64,000 nt of DNA, from the NCBI GenBank assembly GCA_023053685.1, contig JALIGW010000014.1, forward strand, positions 17,641,308 through 17,705,307, given 5' to 3'. A program made the translations under genes and the position numbers. The stretch's first letter is position 1; each line of letters begins with the position of its first letter. The notes beneath the pieces are model-generated. The model saw only the letters and a list, made by a program, of their open reading frames with translations. It was not told where the DNA came from and made no database searches. Of this stretch, positions 24,301 through 39,300 are shown piece by piece. This DNA is from Diadophis punctatus similis (lineage: Eukaryota > Chordata > Lepidosauria > Squamata > Dipsadidae).

Positions 24301-27300
24301 GCAGCATATTAAGTTTAACAAAGAAAACATAATGGATCTTGCATTTCTCAAAGCTCAGTAACATTCCATACCTCTGCATTTTATTGAGATTAGCTTCTTT
24401 TAGTGCTTCTAGTCACACTTAGAAGAATCTGACAAAAATATGTTATCGTTTATCTTTCTGAAGCCTTAAGATATGAAAAAAGTTTGCAACAAACAAGGTG
24501 CGGGCCATTCTCAAATAGCAAATCACCTTTACCTGTTACCAGTTGCACATGCAGAATAGAATAAGAATAGAATAAGAATAGAATAAGAATAGAATAGAAT
24601 AAGAATAAGAATAAGAATAAGAATAAGAATAGAATAGAATAGAATAGAATAGAATAGAATAGAATAGAATAGAATAGAATACGGAGTGGAGAGTGGCATA
24701 GCATAGCATAGAATTCTTTATTGGCCTAGTGCAATCCTTCTTAAATAGTGGGGCGCCCCCCCTGGGGGGGCTTGGAGCGATGCCAGGGGGGCGCATGTGC
24801 CCCTGGGGAACATGCATGGTCCCTCTCGATCAATTCCCCCAGACGGGGAGTGTTTTCCCAGTTGCATGCTGCTTCGAGCCCAGAAGAGAAGGCGGCCAGG
24901 CGGAGCAGGGCGGCTGCGTGGGTTCTTGTTCTCGGTGAGCATCACGGTAGCCATGAACAGCATGGTGAACCTGCTGCTGGATAAGGAGGAGCATCCTCTG
25001 CAGCTGGGCGAAAGCTTTGAACGGGACCCTAAAGCCTCCTTCCACACCATTCGCTGTGAGTGCCCGGCAGAGGCGGCGCTTATGGGCCAGGCCGGCGACC
25101 CCAAAATATCGGCTTGATTAAACTGGCCTGGCCCCGTGTCAAAAGAGGGCCCTAACCAGGGTAGCCTATGCCAGCCTAACCGAAAACAGGCTCCACTGAG
25201 TTCAGTGTGACTTACTCCCAGGTAAGTGGGTAGAGCAGCCTTCCCCAGCCAATAGTTTGCTTGCAGCTTATAATAAGTAAAATAATAAATATTAACAATA
25301 AAATTCCATTAGGGCCCAGATCGGAGAGTTGGGGGCGCGTGAAATGTTTACTTCTTCCTTGAGAAGCACTGGCCTAGTGTGATTGGACACACACAAGGAA
25401 CTTGTCTCCAGTGCATAAGCTCTCAGCAAGCAACAAGTGATAAATCATGATCATAACCATAAAGTACAATCATCATAAATCATAAGATACAACACTCAAA
25501 TGATAGTCATGGGATACTAAATAAGCAATCAACATAAATCATAATAGGATACTCAATAAAAACGATCAACATAAATCACAAGATATAACAACAAAGTTAT
25601 AGTCATAAGAATCTAAGGAAATAGGTAATAGTAAAGATGAGAAGGATAGTAGTAATACTGCCCTACCAGGTGGTTTGACATATAGCTAATGTGGTTCCCC
25701 AAGGAGCAGGCTTTACCTTGTCTCACATCCTCATAACTCCACAGATTTCAAAGCCTTGTTAACATTCTCAACCTGCGATGGAGTTGCGGCTGTAGGTGGC
25801 AATAGTGGCAAGCTCAGACACAGAATATATGTTCCCTCATCTCAAATTCAATCTATATTCACAAAGGAGATATATGCCTTGTCATGTTCAAAGTCAAGTA
25901 TTTCCATAAAAGAAGACTTAAAAGAATGAATACAAGAGCAGAAGCTGTGAACTGGGTTGGGAAAAGCCAATAACTAACACGCGTTCTCCACAGTTTCTGA
26001 TTCTATTTTGGAATCTCCAGGAATCTGAAGAAAAGCCAGGTAACTTAAAACAGATAATAGTAGTTTATTTCTGTAGGCGTAGGTAAAAGTATTGTTTGCA
26101 CTATAAGATGCACCCCCCCCCAAAGTGGGTGGAAATGTCTGTGCGTCTTATAGAGTGAATGTTTCTGAAGCCCCACCCCCCGCCGGCCCCAATCCTTCGG
26201 CCGTTTTCGGCCTCCGCATGCTCCATTTTCGGCCTCCGCGTGTCCAGTTTTTGGCCCGTTCCAGGGTTCCGTTCCATTGGCTATCGGCGGCGATACCCTC
26301 CTGGAATGGGCTGAAAACAGCACAGCACACGCGGAGGCCGAAAACGGGACATGTGGAGGCGGCAATAGGCGGTGGCAACAGTGATCCCCACAGCCTGGAA
26401 CAGCTGATCAGAGGTATTCCGGGAGGCCAATCCAACCGCCAATCAGCTGCTCGTGCTAAATCAGGCTGTGATAACGTGCTGAAGCTGACCAGGCTGTTTA
26501 CTGTTTGCTGCAAGGAAGCTAGCCAGATGAATGCCTTAGGAGACAATTTGCAGTAGACTAGTGCTGTCGGCCTTGCAAGGTAGGCTAGACTTGAATACCA
26601 AAGTCATGTATACTAAAGCTACTTTTATTATAGGGTTACAGTAATAGAATCTTGCAACTCTGAAGGTGTCTCTCCCTTCCACACCTTTATCCTAAAGAGG
26701 AGGGTCAAGTCTAAGATGCTTTCTCAAATTCCATTCCTGCTTTGGACTCTTTTTTGACTGTTGCCTTGGTTGCAGCTCTTCCTCCTCTTCCTCAAGGTTA
26801 TTCCCACAGCCCATTACAAGCCTCATCTTGTGATCTGTCCAGAGCATCGCATTATCTATTTTGTAGTTTCTCTTTACTCACAATGACTACTTGCATTTGA
26901 CTATGTAAACAGGGATTTCTGCATTTTAAAAATGTTGTGAAATTGATTTATTTCCCAAGGAAGAGTTAAATTCTCTAGTCACTAACCAGAGTTTGCATTA
27001 GAGCCTTTTTTCATTAGTACCTTTTAATTGCCATTAGGTTGTGAGAGCAAGACCTTTCACCCCTACATAGCAAGATAAGGGGGAGGATGTCAGGAAAGGC
27101 ACTGATCGGTGGTATTAACCAACCCACATCAGGAGCCAGAACAAGGGGTGAATATTCAGAGGGTTTTCAAAGGAGGTTTGAGACTTCCAATCTGCTACAT
27201 ACAGAATCTAACTAAATCATTCTGCTAACAGAACAATACAATAGTAAAATACCCTCTTAAGTTTTCTCCTCTATCAAAATCAGTTCCAAAGAGCTGGGAG

Positions 27301-30300
27301 TATTCTCTGGAAGGCCAAGAATTATAGTGGGAGAAAAATCTCATTGCACAATTATTTAGTCTCATTATTCTAAGCTTTTTCTTTTCAGCAGCATAGTGGG
27401 AGCAGAAGTTATAATTATGAAGGATTGCCCCCAGAAAAACTAGAGATTACAGATCTCTACGAATGAGATGTTTTTGTGGGAAGTCAAGGATGGCTTTCAA
27501 GATAAGGTGCTTTACACAGAAACCATCAACTTTAGTACACCATAAACTTCTAACAAATGCTAACAATCAGATATAACAGCTTAAATACTGGGATTCTTTT
27601 CCCTGATTTTTTTTTGTAACAAATTGTTTCAAACCTGCTTCTTATGCTGGCCAGTTGGCTACATCTGACTTTCAAAATGAAACTATATGTCAAGAGCTGG
27701 CAGTTCAAATGAGTATAAAGTTTTATTGCAAGCTTAAGCTCTCTACAAGAGTCTGAACTACTAAGGGTTGAGGGAAATTAATGGTAGATAATAAAGGCAT
27801 TCAAGATGGGCTGGATTTAGATCTCTTGTGGGACTCATGACTTATGATGCGTTTGACCCCTCCCTCAGGCTCAGCCTGGTCCTCTCCTACACTACAGGTA
27901 GTCTTCGACTTACAACATTTAGTGACCAATCAAAGTTACAACAGCACTGAAGAAAGGGACATGACCATTTTTCAGTTACAACCTTTGTACCATCCCTCTG
28001 ATTATGTGATCAAAATTCACTCGCTCAGCAACTGGTTCTTACTTATGACCACTGCTGTATCCCCAAGGCCATGTGATCACCTTTTGCAACCTTTTGACAA
28101 GCAATGGGAAGCCAGATTCATTTAACAACCAGGTTACCAACTTATCAACTGCAGTGATTCACTTAACAACTGTGGCAAGAAAGGTCGTAAAATGGGGCAA
28201 AACTCACTTAACACATTTTCACTTAACAACATAAATTTTGGGCTCAATTCTGGTTGTAAGTCAAGGACTCCCTGTAATCTGGTCCAGGATTCCTTGCTTC
28301 CTGCTCCAGACTCCCCACCACCAACAGCTGTTTTTAACAGCTGTTCTCAATTGAAGAAAACAAGAAACCTGGGCATTATAGCAATGAACAATTGTAAAAT
28401 TGATTCTGACAGACCTAAAGCTTAAATCTGATTCATTAAAAAAAGCAAAGTCAGTTTTCAATTGAAATAAACAGAATTTTTATAGAAGTGCTAAGTAACC
28501 TAAAACAATTATCGGCAGAACAGAAACATAAAGAATTCCCCCATGTTTGCATTCAGTTAGTTAATTATGGATTTCACTAATAGACACATACTGTTCTGAG
28601 CTGCTTCTATGGAAACCAGCTCCCAAAATCAGCTGCCCCAAATCTCCTTTTTTGTTATAAACTGCGGCACTGTTACCATTAGCCTTGAAATCAAGCAAAC
28701 CAACCTCTGCTCAAATATTTTGTAAAATGTATTCCTCTCAAAAAGATCAACATACTGATATAAATGAGAAACACCAGTATTTATTTATTTATTTATTGAA
28801 CATTGGCACCCTGGGTGTTGGGCAGCTAAAAACGAAACAGAAACACAATCCAAAGCATCAATGGCAGTGAACTCAGGAACAAATGCACCTCACCCCTATC
28901 AGAGCTCTTCCCAGCGCTTTGACTTCAAGGCCTGGAAGAATAACCAAGGTCTTCACAGCCCTGTGAAGGTTGCTTGTATCTCAAGGAGGACATTTGATCT
29001 ACAAGACAGGTGTCATGAGAAAGGAGGCAGTCTACCATGGACCCACCAAGTGACTCTGCCTCAAGGGCAGGCAGAAATATTTGGAGGGAACAGCCCCACA
29101 TGTAACCTGGCCCCATCTCATGTAGGGCTTTAAAGATGACAACCAGGACCTTGACCTATCACCTTCTCAGTGACCTTTGTCAGAAAGGCAAGCGTAGAGA
29201 CTAAATGAACATTATTTATTTATTTATTTTGTGAGATTTATATACCGCCTCACAGTGCAAGCACTCTCTAAGCGGTTTACACCAGTAAGCAATGTATATT
29301 TATATTGCCCCCAACAATCTGGGTCCTCATTTTACCTACCTCGGAAGGATGGAAGGCTGAGTCAACCTTGAGCCGGTGAGATTTGAACCGCTGACCTGCA
29401 GATCACAGTCAGCTAAAGTCAGCTAAAGTGACTTGCAGTACTGCCTCTAACCGCTGCGCCACCTTGTTTAGTACTGCTAGTTTGAAGGATGGCCTCCCAC
29501 AAAAACATCCAGTTGCTGTTACTGCTGATATGGCACTTGCCTTCCTCCCAACTCCTAGAACTCATGTCGGAAAACAGGCATTGAGCAGTGTTGCTGCCCT
29601 GCTGATGGTTCTCTACGGGTGCTGTGTCATTGTCACTCCAGACCATCAAAGCTCCATTGGCAGCCCGACATGCTCCGGCTGCCTAGCTGAGCACACCCAC
29701 AGAGAGGGGTTGCTTTCTGCTCATCACTAGGATTGCCACCACCATTGTTTCTGCCGCATCAGGATAAACAGCTATGGGCATGTTCCACAGTAGCCCTGTA
29801 GACCAGCTCCACATCCCTCACCCATTACCTCAAAAAACTGTCTGCAGCATACTGAAATCCACTAATACCCAACAACAGCACAAGATGCCTGACAGAAAAA
29901 AAGGTAATATTTTAATAATTAAAATTGTAGTATATTGGTTAAAAGGTTGGACCAGAAGCCAGAATACACAGGGACGAGACTACTAGCAGTTATGAAAACT
30001 CACTGTGTAACATTGGGCTACTCATTCTCTATTTTGCAAGGTTGTCTTTGTGGGAATAAAATGAAAATTGGAACAAAAGATAGGATATACATCTAACACT
30101 GAAGAATTCTGGAGTGATGCCTCCTGAATTAATAATGGATTGAGCCTATTTAACTAAAAGTGCCAATTATACAAAACCAATACAATCTTTGCTCTTTTGT
30201 GCATATTACCAAGTGAAGAATTGAAATTGCTGCATAAAGTTAACATATTTCAAAAGACTTGCTCCATTCAGGGGATCCCAATTTTTTAAATATTTCTTTG

Positions 30301-33300
30301 GGGATTTTTAGTTAGCACTAGTTTTTTTAATAACAGATATAACTTTTTCTGAATTCATATTTCCTAAATTTAATATGTATTTCTAGGGAATGATTTAGAT
30401 TAGATAAACACGAAGCAAGAAAATTGTATTTCTGCTTCTGTACCAACTGCATCTGCTTTGAAGAAAACAAAAACACAGGGAAAAAACTCCAAATTGTTTG
30501 TATCATATCTACTTTTACAAATAATTACAACAATTACAAATACAGTTTCTTGGCAAACTGACTTGTCCATTATACCAATCTTTATCTGTAAAGTCCAGTT
30601 ATGAGAGAAGACTGGAGTATTTTAGGATGTACATTCAGTTTATGCAGATTTATAGGTCTAGCCAGGTTCAGTGAGATTTACTGTATTCACATCTTACCTT
30701 TTCATCTGAGAAATATATTCAGGGCAAGGAGCAGAAAGCAAAATATACAAACAAATTAAGACCATAGTTGTAAGTACTTGAGACATGGAATTTAAAAGAT
30801 ATGTGAATTCACTCAAAATGTTGCACTCAAGAAATGAGTACTGAAATCCTTTGTGTGGGTCTCTGCAAATGAGGGCATACCCTAAAGGGCCTTTGCTGAA
30901 GATATTTAACAGCTGGACAGTTTCATAACCAGCTGTTTTCATACTGGTATGATCTGATCATTGTACTTTGCCCCGAATAGCACTTTGGATGCTGCATATT
31001 ATGCCCACAGCTATTTCCAAACGCTTTCTAAGATTAACTCATTATAGAGCACATTGAGAGAGTTTCATCATCACTTAAAGGTGTTTATGCTACAGATGAA
31101 GCCAGTACATGAATTACTGCAGCTAACACATTAAATAACGGGATAGGCATATTCTATGCCACTTCCTTAGAAATTTTGTCAGTATAGGGTCAATTAGTTA
31201 TCTAATTTATATTCTACTTTCCACTCAGTTAAGTAAAAAACCCAACTGGGTATCTTAGGCTAGCAATTATTAAAAATAGAAACTAGGAAATGAAACCAAT
31301 GCAAACCTTACTTAATAATTAAAAGTGTAAAGAAATAGGAAGGCAATGTTACTCTTTTGAGGAAGGCACAAATTCCCTACCTCTAGAACAGACTAAATCT
31401 CAATGGTATTGCTTAATTTTGTATGAACCAACAGCATATTTATCACTCAGAATTAACCTTCAACATGTTTGTCATCGACCCACCGTCAAATCCAAACTAT
31501 TTCTATGGATTCTAATTGTAGTCTTAAAATTAGATGCCAAAAAGCACTCCATTGGGTGTAAACCACATATTGGTTTCACAGAAATATTAAAAAGCTATTG
31601 GCACACAACCAAACCTTATGAAGTTCTATGGGCAACAGCAGAATTCTAGTGCCATGGTATAAAACAATAGCCTCAAAACAAAACAAAACTTCATGATAGT
31701 AGGATTAGAATCCCAGCATTTCAAACCTCTGAAATGGAGCCCAGGAAGGCAATTCAGAAGAATATCATAATCAATAGTACCAATAATTTAACAAATCTTG
31801 GTTGCCTACAATTTTTAACACAATGTCCCTAAATATTCTGGTTCACAACTTTAATCACACCTATGCATCTTGGCCAGTGACTGACCTACAATGCTAAAAC
31901 ATCTACGGTATATGAGAAAGCTTTTGCTAACAATTGTCTGAAAATAAAATCTCATTATTAAGATATAACTAAAAATTCTGCATAATCTCTGATCCTTCAT
32001 CTTCTTCTGGCAGGATGGGGAGGGCGGGCACCAATGGCTTTCACAATCTGTACTCTGCTAAAATCTCCCTTGATTGCTGGTCATATGTGAAAAGTATTCC
32101 ATGGGAATACTTCCTACAGAGCAGCTGCATGAAATCAATTTAACTTTCTCTCACTGACTAGCACAAATTTTATCATACTGCCTCCAGAATTGAAAAAAGC
32201 AAAACACAGCTAATGGCCATCCATTTTGTTTGTGTATATTAACTCCTAGAAGAGGCTCTTTGTATGCCAAGTCTGGCAAGAATAAAGGGCACTGCTTTTA
32301 AAACATCCTGCTTGGAATACACACATCAAAGGGTACAATAATACGGAATTTCATTTTAAAAGAATTAAAGTAAAAAGTACACAAATTAACACGTAAGACA
32401 TTTGCAAACAGATGGACACACACAGAGAGCACCTCACCAAAGTACTACTGCAACAATGATCACCACACTCCACATTCTTTGATTCTACTGTTTCTGTAGT
32501 GACTCAGCCTAGTCCAGTGATGGCGAACCTATGGCATGTGTGCCACAGGTGGCACGTGGAGCTATATCTGAGGGAACGCGAAATGTTGCCCTATGTCAGC
32601 TCCAGCACGGATGTGTGCGCTGGCCAGCTTATTTTTGGCCTTCTTTTTGGCCGTTTTCGCTCTCCCCAGGCTTCAGGAAAGCTTCCTGAAGCCTGGGGAC
32701 AGCGAAAAACGGCCCAACAGGCCAACCGGAAGTTTACTTGTGTGCGTCACCCCCCAGTCTCCTTTTCGCTGTCAGAGGTCTTCAGGAACTTCTTCGGCTT
32801 TGGAGAGTTGCAGCCAGGCCTCCCACACCTCGGCCCATTTCTTCTGCAGCTGGCAAGTCTTTCCTGAAGGCCTCTGCAGCTGATAACAGAGCTCCGGATC
32901 GATCTGGAGTTCTGTTATCGGCTACAGAGGCCTTCAGGAAAGGCCTCTGCAGCTGATAACAAAGCTCCGGATCGATCTGGAGCTCTGTTATCGGCTAGAG
33001 AGGCCTTCAGGAAAGCATTGCCAGCTGCACAAGACATTGGCCGAGGTGTACGAGGCCTGGTTGCAACTATCTGAAGGTAAGTAGTAGGGCAGCTCCACTT
33101 CCGTTTAGTTTCTGAACCTCCGGTTGGCCCGTTGGGCCATTTTTCGCTGTCCCCAGACTTCAGGATTTCCTGAACCCTGGGGAGAGCAAAAAACAGCCCA
33201 ACGGGCCTACCGGAAGTCCAGAGGCTTCAGTGAGGCCTTTGCACATTCGGTGGGGGGGGGGGGTTGTGCACATGCATGGGGGGAGGGCATTGCATTATGG

Positions 33301-36300
33301 GTATGGGTACGTGCGCATACCCTTTTGGCACCCAAGCCAAAAAAGGTTTGCCATCACTGGCCTCGTCTATTCTACATGACCCGTCTTTTTTGGAGAAGTG
33401 TGCATCTTACTCTTCCTAATTGTATTTCATATTCTCCTTTCTAGCCCAGTAACAATCCAGTATAATGAGCTGTTATTCTCTACTGAGTGAAAAAGAATCA
33501 CCCATTTGAAATTTGCTTCAAATATTCCATTATTAAGCATCTACTCTACAGTATTTTTTTAGGGGGGGGGAGCAATAATTCTGGAACAGTACTAGCATTA
33601 AACGTAACACAAATGAAATATATTAATGTAAATACTTTGAGGGTAAAATATTAATCTTCCATCAAAACAAATATTTAAGATCAATCATTACACCCAAAAG
33701 CCTCCTCATTCCTACAGGATATTTTTAGATGTGCTGCACCTGCTTACATACAGTAGTCCTTATCAGCCTGATAACACATCCGCATGGATTCTTTCTTACA
33801 TCCGCTTCTTTCTCCTCTTTTCTGTGCCATAACACACATTTCTCTAATGATGCAACACAAAGACAGTAGCAGACTGAACTTAGAAAAATGCCCTTTGGTG
33901 AGAGACAACTTTCCATATTAAGGATTTCACACTTTCCACGGCTGCTTTCTGCACCTTTTTGAGTTATAAATTAATGAATCCTTCAGCAGATTAATCGTAC
34001 AACATATTTTAGATATTTAAAACTATAAATGTTTCAATACTAATAGGAAATAATTTGAGTGAGACATTTTTGTAACAGGATTACACTGCTCCTGACACAG
34101 TGGTCATTGCTGAGTGCGGCAATAACAAATGTATGAAGTCAGCGAAAGCAAGCAATAATTCTACTTGCCCTGGAGCATGCAACTAATCAGGAGGCTGCCG
34201 AGTACAATTTGTACACCAGGAAAAGCTCTCGCCGATCGACTCTTTCAATAGGAAAGGCTAACATTTTCTTCAAATTGAACTCAACTGTCAGTGACAGTAT
34301 GGACATGTCCATGTGCCCATGTTAATTTTGGGCAGCAGTACAGAAAGGGGTTGCCACTGCCTTCACAAAGCAGGACCCACAGCTGCTCGGTTGACAACCC
34401 CAGACACGGTCAGCCAGGTGCTGCCACCCACTGAGGCTTATTTCAAAGCAGAAGACGGGGAGTTTGGAAGTAGCTGCTGCAACAGCTTTAGAAAAAGGAA
34501 TCGCTGTAGGCACAACTCCATGAGCCACTAAAATAAATCAGGTCAGTGTTCTTTACAAAGATGACCACATCCACAGACTATATTAGGACAAAATATCCCT
34601 GGCCAAGTGAAGCTGGAGGCTGACCCTTGGGGAATGTCTGCTTCCAGTCATGAAAGCTCGTGAGATATCTTAGGCCAATCACCCCCAGATGAGCTCAGCT
34701 TCCCAAGGCTGTTGTGGCGAGGAAAGAATGGAATCTAAATCTAACAAGTTGACTAAATGAGAACCACTTATTCAGGAAAAGAAGAAAAACAGGAAAAAAC
34801 TATTGATTATGATATGAGACCCAATGTATTTGGCTGTCCCCACAGGTTAGCAAGAACAGATAATCCTCAACTTACGACTGGTGGATCTCCCTAGGGATAC
34901 CTATCACCCAGATCCAAAGTTCTGATCCTTCCCCTGCCTGTGGTCACACAAGCACACTCTGGGCACTCTTTACAACCATTTGTAGCATTTGGCAACTACA
35001 ATTCGAGGTTTTTGCTGGAAATTGGCATTTATCTCTGAGTTTCTGCAAAAAACACTCATTGCAGATAATGGATTTGTATAACGATTGCCACAAAAATGGT
35101 TGTAAAATCAGGCATGGTCATATGGTGACCAAGTTCTTGACCAGCACAATTTACAACTGTAATTTTGGGTTCAATTCTAAGTCAAGGATTACCTGGAGTA
35201 ACCGTTACATGAAGTATTTCCCTCGCCCTTCAGTGTTATAGCAAGTACCTAAACCTTAAATTTGTTGCAGAACTAGACTTTATCCATCTCTTCCCACTTT
35301 TTTTTTCATTCTTTTAGCAAAGAATGACATGCTACTGATCTTTGCAAATGCTCTGGAAGCCTTATAAACAATGAAACTCAAAACGCTTTGAAGTAAAAAA
35401 GCTAATGCTTCCATTACACAGGAAGTACATAATTACACATTATGAGATTACACTGCAATAAATTAGTGAACTGTTACACGGTGAGATGCAAAGACATTTG
35501 TGGTGTAAGCTCTATGATTTTTCAAATCTTTAATAGTAAAGTGGCATTTATTTTCATAGCATTTTATTGAAGACACACAAGATCACTTGAAGCAAAAGGC
35601 TGTAATTTTGCCATTACAGATGGCACTGTAGATCTCATACTTAAAATTTTCTCATGGGTCCTGCAATGCCCTGCTTCATCCTGGTTCAAGAGCATGTGAT
35701 GATCTTGTTTCAACGCTTTTACTGTATCCTGTTTGTGTGCTTTCATTTTTATATTTCTGTATTGTTTATCATGATTGCATGTTATTTTGACTGCAAGATA
35801 CCATCAGTATAAGAAATGGATAGAAACCTCCTTACCTACATAAGGGAATAGAAACAAGCCACGGATCCTAATGTTCTTTCTCAAGTACACTTCAGATCTG
35901 AGTCAGCAAATATTTTTTTGTACGTTGGAAGAATCAGCTTTGGCAATCTTAATCATCTATTTTGCCGAGCGCTGTGAATATGACCCTAAACAATTAAGAA
36001 CCTGAAACATTACTGTAACCTTGAAGTCAAATCCAAATTTGTAGCATAGTTCTGATGTTATAGTGTCTCAAAAGTGACTTCTCCCTGTTAAGCATACCTA
36101 ATTCCTTCAACCATTCATCATATGATTTAGCCTCCAACCACTTATCATTTTTGTTGCTCTTTGCTGCGCTCTTTCTAGGATCTCAGAGTCTTTTTTGTAT
36201 TGTAGCAACCAGAATTGGACACAGTATTCCAAGTATGCCCTCACTGGTGCAATATAGAGATACTATCACTTCTTGTGATCTTGATGCCCTCTGTTGATGC

Positions 36301-39300
36301 ATCCTAGGACTGCATTGACTTTTTTGGTAGTTGCAGCACACTGCTGACTCATGCTTAAGTAGTGGTCCACCCTCTCTCTGTTACTACTGTTGAGTCAGGT
36401 ACTGCCTATTCTATACATGTACATTAGATTTCTCTTGCCTAAGTGTAATACCTTACTTTTCTCACCACTGAACTGCATTTTGTTGGCTAGGGCCTAGGGT
36501 TGAAATCTGTCAAGATCCCTCTGTATCCTGAGTCTATCTTCTAAACTGTTAGTTATTCCATGCAGCTTGGTGTCATTTGCAAATTTCATGAGCTCCCCTT
36601 CTATCCCCCCATCTAGATGATTTATGAAGTACTGGGCCCTAGACAGAACCTTGAGTACCCCACTGCATGCTTCCCTCCATGTAGATGTGTCGTTCCATTA
36701 ACTCTCACTGAGTTCACTTGGTCAGTCAACTGTGAAGCCATCTGATGGTGGTGCAGTCTATCCCACATTGTTCTATCTTTCCAAAAAGTAGGTTGTGATC
36801 GACTTGTCAAATGCCTTACTGAAGTCCAAGTAAACTATATCCACAGTATTTTCCCGATTCACTAATTTAGTTACTTTATCAAAGAAGGCAATAAGGTTTG
36901 TCCCGCATGATTTGTTTTTAACAAGCCCATGTTGGCTTCTAGGGATCGCTTTATTCATTTCTGCAGCTTGATCATCTTTTCAAGGAAGAAATGGTCATTT
37001 AAACAATAAAATCCAGATTTCAGGAATTATGCAAACTCAAGTAAGGTCACCCTCCACATTAAAAATATGTCCTTAAGTTTTATTGTTCTATCTACTGAAG
37101 TTATTATTTTAAAAAGCAGTAATTATTGATTTATTTGTGGTAGGTGTTGCACTAGAAAATTTCCAAGACCCAATTTGCAATGTCATCTAAATTAGAGGGT
37201 ATTTCCAGCTTTTACCACAGCAGGACTAATTGAGAAGATGTAGAGCTGCTGCATAAGCTTGGATATATTTCCCAAATCAGCTTAATAAAAAATGAGATAT
37301 TACCTTATGTCTCTCTCTTATGTACACTGTACACTCTCCTTATGTACACTGAGAGCATATACACCAAAGACAAATTCCTTGTGTGTCCAATCACACTTGG
37401 CCAATAAGGAATTATATTATTACCCTATTATCCTATTAAAGCAAGATCCACTCTACTGGTTCAATAATTCTAGAATGAAGGTGCATATAAGACAGTACCA
37501 ATGTCTATAATATCTACATTCACTGTGTTTCATTTGTTAAAAATTGTTTGATATCAAGACCAATGAAAATGATGCAATCCCACCATTTATTTAATGTTTA
37601 AAAGCCATAACATTTGAATAGGTTTCAACAAATTGCGTAGCAATGTAATTATCATTAATTATAAAACCAAAATCAGAATAGGTAAGAATAAACATTAAAA
37701 TTCTAACACTGAGATGCCCAGAATACATTAGCTATTTATAAAGTTAGTTATTGTTGGCCCTTTGTTCAAACAAGCCCCTTGGCACTTAGTGAAGCATCCG
37801 CATTAGATGTGTGGCATATTCTAGAACAGCCACATATGTAAAGCATGTTGTAGAATTAGAAATAGCTTCTTTCTGCACAAATTTTGTGACTTGCTTCAAA
37901 AAGAACAAACTTGAAAACCTGGTTTATATGTACCAACAAATAAGGAACCCGGATGCCTCCATCAGCTTTAACTACTAGAGCTGGCAAGAAGCCTGAGGTG
38001 GAGTCATATACTTTGCTAGTTTGTTGTTTACTTAGTGACCTACAAGCAAAAAGGAAAAATATATTTTGAAATTATTCTGAGAACACAAAATTGTGGCTTC
38101 ATATTGCAGCTACAGTACGGGTTCTTTTGCTTCCAACTTCACTAGTATTATAATAACTGGGTTAATGCATCACAGTAAGATGATTTTTTTAGCAGTTATT
38201 ACTAAATAAATCACAATGAGCTTTATTCTATACATTAGGTCAAAGCACGTAGCTTTATAAGCATGGTGGTTGAGTTCACAGTAATGCTAAGTCAGGATTG
38301 GAGTGCAAAACTTTTCTTGCATAAAGGCACACTTTAAGTCTTTGGATGGCATGAGGGCACCCAGCCAAATGGGTGGGGCTAGGGAAAAAAACCCCACCTA
38401 AGTTTGATTCATAATAAATGCATTCAATACATTTTTCTGTCACTTTAAAAATGTGCTGACAAACTTTTGGTCTTTCTCACATTATGCAAACCGTGTTAAG
38501 TTGCAAACTAACCACATACAGGTCTGTGCAATGTGTGAAATCCACCAGTCTCCATTAAACAAGGTAATTGCACGAACATTCATTTCATCTCAAAAGTCTG
38601 CCTAGCCAAAAGGCTCTTTTGCTCTACTTACAAAGGAAATTTGTTTAAATAAAAGACAGCTGGACTCATCAAATCTTACAGTACTATGACAAAACCAGAT
38701 CTGAGAGCAAGCCAAGAACAGTGAGACAGCAGAGGCAGACTTGCACTGACACACTCTGTGAACTTTGACGCAGACTTGAACTGAAAGCCCTACCCTGAAC
38801 ACCTGCCTTTCAGAACAGGCTTCTCTACACTCCTTTGATGGTTCAAAGACGTCAGCACTTGTCCCCACCCAGGTCGGTCTCTTTACAGAATAGAAGATGC
38901 CTTGGGCCAGTGTCATCTGGCGTGGCTGTACTTTCTTAATACTCCTCTAAGCTGGGTAAAATCTGGATGGATGACTCGCCCATCTATCATGCATTTCTGA
39001 TAAATATTACCTCAAGAATTATTATTACGCAGCAAGAGTTAACATGTCTGTATTTCAGAGGAACTGAAACAAAGAATCCACATATACGTGTACTCATTTA
39101 CTGGTTGAAGCATTGCCTGGCTGTCATTTTTACATCAGCAGGCTTACCTATAAAGACCCCTCTCTGCTTACGAAGTTGGCTCTTTCTCAAAACATAAATT
39201 TAAAAAATTGATGAATATTATTCCACTAGTCAGCTGAAATGCTTTATCTTAACTTCACTTTTTAAAAGAAGATTGTAACATTGTTTCTAACACTTTTTGT

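Larger units (their letters stand above)
24681..25700 (-). mobile_element. CR1-type LINE 3' UTR interrupted by a hAT element
   Basis: The left piece 24681-24731 carries AATTCTTTATTGGCCTAGTG. The right piece from 25372 continues GTGTGATTGGACACACACAA and CAAGGAACTTGTCTCC. Joined, they equal the tail seen in plus orientation at 37310-37440. The right boundary is approximate. Confidence 0.75.
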
